Source: Porticoccaceae bacterium
GTDB taxonomy: Bacteria > Pseudomonadota > Gammaproteobacteria > Pseudomonadales > Porticoccaceae
Assembly: GCA_003448675.1 (NCBI GenBank)
Contig: DLXZ01000067.1
Coordinates: forward strand, 9,098 to 21,698
Length of the DNA stretch: 12,601 nt
Reading direction: 5' to 3'
The notes under the pieces: model-generated
Databases searched by the model: none
What the model was told of the DNA's origin: nothing
Seen by the model: only the letters and a program-made list of their open reading frames with translations
Translations under genes and position numbers: made by a program
Shown: positions 8,639 through 12,601 of the stretch, piece by piece
How the letters are laid out: each line of letters opens with the position of its first letter
How positions within the stretch are numbered: position 1 is the stretch's first letter

Positions 8639-10714
8639 TTAGCCGACAGTCGTGATCAGCGAGACATCCGCCACTTCGAGAAATAGCCCCCGGAGCTGGG
8701 CCAGGAGGGCGAGCCGGTTGTCTCTGACAGCCCCATCTTCAACCATTACCATGACGTTGTCGAAGAAAGCATCGACGGGCTCTTTCAGCCCAGCCAGTAG
8801 AGCCAGCGCCTCCCCGTAATTCCTGTCCTTAACCAGCCCGTGGAAGCGCGACGACAAGGTGTTAATTTGTTCGTGTAACTGGGTTTCCTCCGGCGCGCTA
8901 AATAACGTGCTGTCAACAACGTGCGCCGTATTGGAACCTTCCTGTTTGCTCAGCAGATTGGCGACCCGTTTGTTGGCCGCAGCCAGCGTGGGCGCTTCCG
9001 TACGGGTCATAAAACTGGCCACGGCTTCTATGCGCTCGACGATATCGACCGGGTTAGTGAGGTTTTTCGCCATCACCGCCTGGACGGCGGAAACGGCCAC
9101 TCCCTGGTCTTCAAACCAGGCATAGAAACGTTCATTGATGTAAGTGAATACTTGCTTACGGATCTCTTCACTAATAGCAACAACACTGTAGCCGCTCGCC
9201 GCCTGGTCAATGACGTCCGCCAGATCCAAATCCAGTTTGTTTTCGACCAATATCCGCAATATGGCCAGGCTGGCGCGACGCAGGGCGAAGGGGTCGCTGG
9301 AGCCACTGGGGATTTGCCCGATGGCGAAAATACCCACCAGGGTATCCAGGCGGTCAGCCAGGGCCAGGGTGATGCCGGTCTTGCTGGTGGGTAGCGCATC
9401 GCCGCTAAAGCGAGGCTGATACTGTTCCAGCAATGCCTGGCAGACAGAGGCTTCCAGCTGCTCGGCGCGGGCATAGTGCTCACCCATGGTGCCCTGTAAA
9501 TCAGGGAATTCCAGCACCATTTCCGAGACCAGGTCGGACTTGCTGAGTTGCGCGGCCTGCTCACAGAGTTTTGTATCGGCCTCAAGGTAGTGGGCGAGAT
9601 AGGCCGCGAGTTTTGCGACCCGCTCCGTTTTATCGAACACCGAGCCCAGTTTTTTCTGGAACACGATATTGCGCAGCTGCTCACGTCGTTCCTGCAGGGT
9701 AACCTTCAGATCGGTTTTATAAAAGAACGCAGCATCCGCCAGGCGCGGCCGAATTACCCGCTCGTTGCCGGCGATAATTTTCTCCGGCTGGTAGCTGTCG
9801 ATGTTGGCGACAGTGATGAAAGCCGGCAAAAGCGCGCCATTGGTATCGACCAGATGAAAATACTTCTGGTGTTCCTTCATGGAAGAAATCAGGGCGGGCG
9901 CTGGGACTTTGAGGAAGTCGCTATCAAAGTTGCCGGCTAGAACCACGGGCCATTCATTGAGGGCGGTGACTTCGTCGAGCAAATCTTCATCAATGATCGC
10001 CTGAGCGTTCAAGTCACTGGCGGTAGTTTCGATACGGTTTCGGATCAGCTCCCTACGCTCGGCAAAGTCGGCAATCACCCGGTGCTGGTGCAAAATTTCC
10101 GCGTAAGCACTGGCCCGTCCGATCAATACGGCGTCGGGATGATGAAAGCGATGGCCGCGGGAATATTGCCCGGCGGTAATGCCCAGAATGTTTCCTTCAA
10201 CCACTGTGTCGCCATATATCATCATTACCCAGTGCACGGGGCGCACGAACTCGGCCCTGCTGGCGCCCCAACGCATCCGCTTATCGATGGGCAACGTCGC
10301 CAGTGCCTGCTCGACCATGGCGGGTAGCAATTCGACGCTGGCTTTGCCCGCTGCCCGCTTGCGAAACGCCAGGCGTGGGCCTTTGTCGCTTTCTGCCTGT
10401 TCGAGCTCTTCAATACTGACACCACAGCTCCGGGCAAAGCCCTCGGCGGCCTTGGTGGGTTTGCCATTGGCATCGTAGGCAGCGGCCACGGCGGGACCCA
10501 GCTTTTCGCTGAATTGTTCAGGTTGCTGTTGCGCGAGGCTGGATACCAGCACCGCCAGCCGGCGCGGGGTGGCGTAGGGCTTGATTGCCGAATGCTCCAG
10601 ATTAGCCTCGCGGAGTTGGCTCTCCAGACCCAGTGCAAAAGCGGTCATCAGGTGTTTTAGCGATTTCGGGGGCAGTTCCTCGGTGCCGATTTCGACCAGA
10701 AAGTCCTTGCTCAT
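8639..10714 (-). CDS. glyS: Glycine--tRNA ligase beta subunit
   Basis: 691 residues, close to E. coli GlyS (689). It is the tRNA-recognising subunit of the bacterial alpha2beta2 glycyl-tRNA synthetase, cytoplasmic. The N-terminus [19 protein letters not shown] is the family hallmark. [10 protein letters not shown] and a conserved C-terminal segment with [18 protein letters not shown], the DALR-like anticodon-binding end, are also present. No frameshift or internal stop is seen. Its ATG overlaps the glyQ stop as ATGA (10714-10711), and a G-rich ribosome site (GGGGG) lies eight bases upstream, so the two subunits should be made in step. By eye its G+C content looks higher than that of dnaA, but I did not compute it over the whole gene. 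Confidence 0.98.
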   Translation of the reverse strand: MSKDFLVEIGTEELPPKSLKHLMTAFALGLESQLREANLEHSAIKPYATPRRLAVLVSSLAQQQPEQFSEKLGPAVAAAYDANGKPTKAAEGFARSCGVSIEELEQAESDKGPRLAFRKRAAGKASVELLPAMVEQALATLPIDKRMRWGASRAEFVRPVHWVMMIYGDTVVEGNILGITAGQYSRGHRFHHPDAVLIGRASAYAEILHQHRVIADFAERRELIRNRIETTASDLNAQAIIDEDLLDEVTALNEWPVVLAGNFDSDFLKVPAPALISSMKEHQKYFHLVDTNGALLPAFITVANIDSYQPEKIIAGNERVIRPRLADAAFFYKTDLKVTLQERREQLRNIVFQKKLGSVFDKTERVAKLAAYLAHYLEADTKLCEQAAQLSKSDLVSEMVLEFPDLQGTMGEHYARAEQLEASVCQALLEQYQPRFSGDALPTSKTGITLALADRLDTLVGIFAIGQIPSGSSDPFALRRASLAILRILVENKLDLDLADVIDQAASGYSVVAISEEIRKQVFTYINERFYAWFEDQGVAVSAVQAVMAKNLTNPVDIVERIEAVASFMTRTEAPTLAAANKRVANLLSKQEGSNTAHVVDSTLFSAPEETQLHEQINTLSSRFHGLVKDRNYGEALALLAGLKEPVDAFFDNVMVMVEDGAVRDNRLALLAQLRGLFLEVADVSLITTVG

Positions 10715-11664
10715 GCGTTTTGCCCCCGTGCTATGGCGGTCACCTCTGCCGCCAGTTCCGGAGGTGCCAGTGGAAAGCCCTTGGCCAGTCGGGATTGAAA
10801 ATAGGCCTCTGCGACGGCGCGGGACATGGTGCGCACGCGCAAAATAAAGCGCTGTCGTTCGGTAACGGAAATGGCGTGGCGGGCATCCAGCAGATTAAAG
10901 GCGTGGGAAGCCTTCATTACCAGCTCATAGGCGGGTAAAGCCAGGCCCGCTTCGACCAGACGCTGGCTCTCTTGTTCCCAGTTATCGAAGTTGCGGGACA
11001 GGGCAGGGACATCGGCCTCTTCAAAATTGTAGCGGGACATTTCCACTTCATTCTGGTGGAAGACATCACCGTAAGTGACCTTTTTGCCGGAGGGATAAAC
11101 CGTCCACACCAGATCGTAGATGCTGTCCACGCCCTGAAGGTACATGGCAATACGTTCCAGCCCATAGGTGATTTCACCGGTAACCGGGTAGCATTCAAGG
11201 CCACCAACCTGCTGAAAGTACGTGAACTGGGTGACTTCCATGCCATTGAGCCAGACTTCCCAGCCCAGACCCCAGGCGCCCAGCGTCGGAGATTCCCAGT
11301 TGTCTTCAACAAAGCGGATGTCGTGAACGAGAGTGTCGATACCCATGGCACGCAGAGACTCAAGGTAGAGCTCCTGAATGTTCACCGGGTTCGGCTTCAT
11401 CACTACCTGAAACTGGTAATAATGCTGCAGACGGTTGGGGTTCTCACCATAACGGCCATCGGTCGGGCGGCGGCTCGGCTGAACATAGGCAGAGGCCCAG
11501 TTCTCTGGTCCGATGGCGCGCAGAAAGGTCGCGGTGTGGAAGGTACCGGCTCCGACTTCCATATCGAGCGGTTGGTTAATCACACAGCCCTGTTCGGACC
11601 AGTATTCCTGCAGGGCGGCAATCAGGCCCTGAAAGGTTTTGATGTTATGGCGGCTCTCACTCAC
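10711..11664 (-). CDS. glyQ: Glycine--tRNA ligase alpha subunit
   Basis: Catalytic class II subunit that activates glycine with ATP and, with GlyS, charges tRNA-Gly. The core includes [19 protein letters not shown], the motif 2 segment [38 protein letters not shown] and [18 protein letters not shown], all near-invariant in bacterial GlyQ. I chose GTG 11664-11662 (317 residues, beginning [14 protein letters not shown]) because homologues are about 300-315 residues, GGGA lies a suitable distance upstream, and the alternative ATG at 11694 would sit only about eight bases after the predicted transcript start with no ribosome site. Using that ATG would add ten residues. It is first in the minus-strand block. 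Confidence 0.95.
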   Translation of the reverse strand: MSESRHNIKTFQGLIAALQEYWSEQGCVINQPLDMEVGAGTFHTATFLRAIGPENWASAYVQPSRRPTDGRYGENPNRLQHYYQFQVVMKPNPVNIQELYLESLRAMGIDTLVHDIRFVEDNWESPTLGAWGLGWEVWLNGMEVTQFTYFQQVGGLECYPVTGEITYGLERIAMYLQGVDSIYDLVWTVYPSGKKVTYGDVFHQNEVEMSRYNFEEADVPALSRNFDNWEQESQRLVEAGLALPAYELVMKASHAFNLLDARHAISVTERQRFILRVRTMSRAVAEAYFQSRLAKGFPLAPPELAAEVTAIARGQNA

Positions 11665-11708
11665 GGTGGATATCCCAGATTTGCGGCTTTGCATAAAAAA
11701 GAGGCCGG

Positions 11709-11717
11709 ATTATAGCA
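11709..11717 (-). promoter_or_regulatory. Extended -10 promoter for glyQ-glyS-gmhB-plsC
   Basis: Reading leftward, TGCTATAAT is a perfect extended -10 element (TGN plus TATAAT). No good -35 is seen 16-18 bases upstream, as is usual for extended -10 promoters. Transcription should start near base 11702, giving a leader of about 38 bases before the GTG start of glyQ. Confidence 0.7.
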
Positions 11718-11790
11718 GCCTTGGAACACGAATACAGATGTGCCGGGAGAACAGTGGAGATGCGGGCCGGGGGACGATTTCTGTGCACCG

Positions 11791-11878
11791 GGGTCAGGAA
11801 TGCTTTTGCCTGACAAATGTCATCAATCTGACTTTCCTGTCATGCCAGAATTCAGCCTGAAACTGGCTTACCTGACCC
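11791..11878. repeat. Cluster of CCTGAC / GTCAGG short repeats
   Basis: GGGTCAGG (11791-11798) is the exact reverse complement of CCTGACCC (11871-11878). CCTGAC recurs at 11809-11814 and can pair with GTCAGG at 11793-11798 around a 10-base loop, and CCTGA appears again at 11856-11860. These lie between the divergent glyQ and FG-GAP genes and could be a regulator's sites or an RNA fold. Chance is not excluded for units this short. Confidence 0.35.
11817..11834 (+). promoter_or_regulatory. Possible Pho box upstream of the FG-GAP gene
   Basis: ATGTCATCAATCTGACTT matches 14 of 18 positions of the PhoB box (two CTGTCAT units 11 bases apart). A further CTGTCAT at 11837-11843 is out of register with it. 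No clear -10 follows at the expected distance, so this is a weak candidate. Confidence 0.25.
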
Positions 11879-11895
11879 TGTCGGGAGTGAAACCA

Positions 11896-11924
11896 TTCAC
11901 TTAGAGTATGCGGCGGTATATACG
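11896..11924 (+). promoter_or_regulatory. Weak sigma-70-type promoter candidate for the FG-GAP gene
   Basis: TTCACT (11896-11901) and TATACG (11919-11924) each match four of six consensus positions with a 17-base spacer. The start codon is 26 bases beyond. The surrounding A/T-rich stretch gives other possible -10 elements. Confidence 0.3.
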
Positions 11925-11950
11925 GTAATAATCTGATCAGGGAGTTGATA

Positions 11951-12595
11951 ATGAAATACCCACTGAAAACCTTCCTCGCCATCGTAAGCATGGCAACACT
12001 CACTCAGTCTGCAATGGCTGGCCCGCTGATGAACTCGGATCTCGACCGGGATGGTTATGACAACTATCTCGATTTTGATACCGACGGTGATGGTCTGCCG
12101 GACGATTTTGAAAAAGACAGTAACTTCAATTTCATCGGCTCGCGCGATGGAGGTCGTGACGCTGACCTCGACGGTTTCACTAATGCCGAAGAATATCGCG
12201 CCGTAACTGATATGTTCGATCCGGCGGATAATCCGGCGACCAAAACCGGCCCCGCGCTGCAGAAACTGTTCCCCCAGATGGGTAATAACGCGGAATATCT
12301 GGGCTCATCACTGGCCATCAGCGGCGATACCCTGGTCACCGGAGCGACCTTTGGCGAATTTGAAAATGGCGGTGGCGGTGCGGGTAATGTGCATATTTAT
12401 ACCCGCCAGCCAGACGGCCTGTGGCAGCAGTCTCAGATTTTATATCCGGAGCGGGATGCCAGCGGCAAAGACTTTGGTCAGGATGTTGATCTGGCCGGAG
12501 ACACACTCCTGGTCGGCGCTAACCACGAAGATATGGGCGCTGAAGCTTCCGGCGCAGCGTATGTTTATACACTTGTCGGTGGGATCAGCGCCTGA
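11951..12595 (+). CDS. Secreted calcium-binding-type / FG-GAP repeat protein, possibly truncated
   Basis: 214 residues. A Sec signal peptide (MKYPLKTFLAIVSMATLTQS, then AMA, with likely cleavage after Ala23) predicts export. Residues 30-51 hold an Asp-rich thrombospondin-3-like run (DLDRDG, then DTDGDGLPD), and residues 70-81 have a second calcium-loop-like segment (DADLDGFTNAEE). Two FG-GAP-like units follow: LGSSLAISGDTLVTGA (117-132) ending in HIYTRQPDGLW, and FGQDVDLAGDTLLVGA (175-190) ending in AYVYTLVGG. The second stops where the first continues into LWQQSQIL, and FG-GAP proteins usually have several more units, so the protein looks cut short. ATG 11951 is chosen because AGGGAG (11939-11944) lies six bases upstream. 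A surface or extracellular role is inferred and no enzyme activity is recognised. Confidence 0.75.
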   Translation: MKYPLKTFLAIVSMATLTQSAMAGPLMNSDLDRDGYDNYLDFDTDGDGLPDDFEKDSNFNFIGSRDGGRDADLDGFTNAEEYRAVTDMFDPADNPATKTGPALQKLFPQMGNNAEYLGSSLAISGDTLVTGATFGEFENGGGGAGNVHIYTRQPDGLWQQSQILYPERDASGKDFGQDVDLAGDTLLVGANHEDMGAEASGAAYVYTLVGGISA

Positions 12596-12599
12596 TCCC
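12581..12599. repeat. Perfect hairpin over the stop codon at the window edge
   Basis: GGGATCAG-CGC-CTGATCCC has 8-base perfect arms and a 3-base loop, and the TGA stop of the FG-GAP gene (12593-12595) lies in its right arm. It has no following T-run within the window. It could be a terminator start, a REP-like palindrome, an element end or an assembly edge effect. Confidence 0.6.
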
Positions 12600-12601
12600 C
12601 G

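Noticed and set aside
8921..9684. Overlapping open frames on both strands within glyS
   Set aside because: They are shadow frames of an intact glyS in G+C-rich sequence, without ribosome sites or domains.
10972..11715. Long plus-strand open frame opposite glyQ
   Set aside because: It is antisense to a near-invariant gene. The open frame is explained by glyQ codon bias, and the encoded protein has no recognisable domain.
11945..11950. TTG 11945 as start of the FG-GAP gene
   Set aside because: AGGGAG directly abuts it, leaving no spacing. ATG 11951 has ideal spacing and begins a normal signal peptide.

Overview
The window is a chromosomal origin region from a gammaproteobacterium. The gene set and order (dnaA-dnaN-recF-gyrB, then a convergent plsC-like / gmhB / glyS / glyQ block) resemble Pseudomonas and its relatives in Pseudomonadales/Cellvibrionales. 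The proteins read like intact members of their gammaproteobacterial families: GyrB keeps the E. coli residue numbering at its catalytic acids, and GlyQ and GlyS are separate subunits. No gene allows a genus call.

Layout. Bases 1-429 hold the 3' end of mnmE, running toward dnaA. Bases 430-794 are the non-coding oriC candidate, with three good DnaA boxes and a strongly A/T-rich stretch. Bases 795-7074 are the plus-strand replication and repair cluster: dnaA (TTG start chosen from its ribosome site), dnaN, recF and gyrB. recF carries two identical 16-base parS-like sites that both encode Val-Phe-His-Val-Glu-Gln. Bases 7092-11664 are a minus-strand block read leftward from an extended -10 promoter: glyQ, glyS (4-base overlap), gmhB, a PlsC-type acyltransferase, and a 55-residue, highly charged small protein of unknown function. 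Bases 11665-11950 are a regulatory intergenic region with short repeats and a possible Pho box. Bases 11951-12595 encode a secreted protein with calcium-binding-type Asp repeats and FG-GAP-like repeats. It stops inside a perfect hairpin at the window edge and looks shortened.

How the genes work together. DnaA opens the origin, the DnaN clamp holds polymerase, RecF acts at gaps and stalled forks, and GyrB (with GyrA elsewhere) relieves supercoils. The parS sites imply that ParB loads here and segregates the origin. The minus-strand genes charge tRNA-Gly, supply heptose for LPS, and acylate lysophosphatidic acid for membrane lipid. This is mostly core housekeeping DNA. I see no CRISPR array, insertion sequence, prophage or defence system. 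The points worth a second look are the parS pair inside recF, the placement of mnmE next to the origin, the small charged protein, and the abruptly ending FG-GAP gene.
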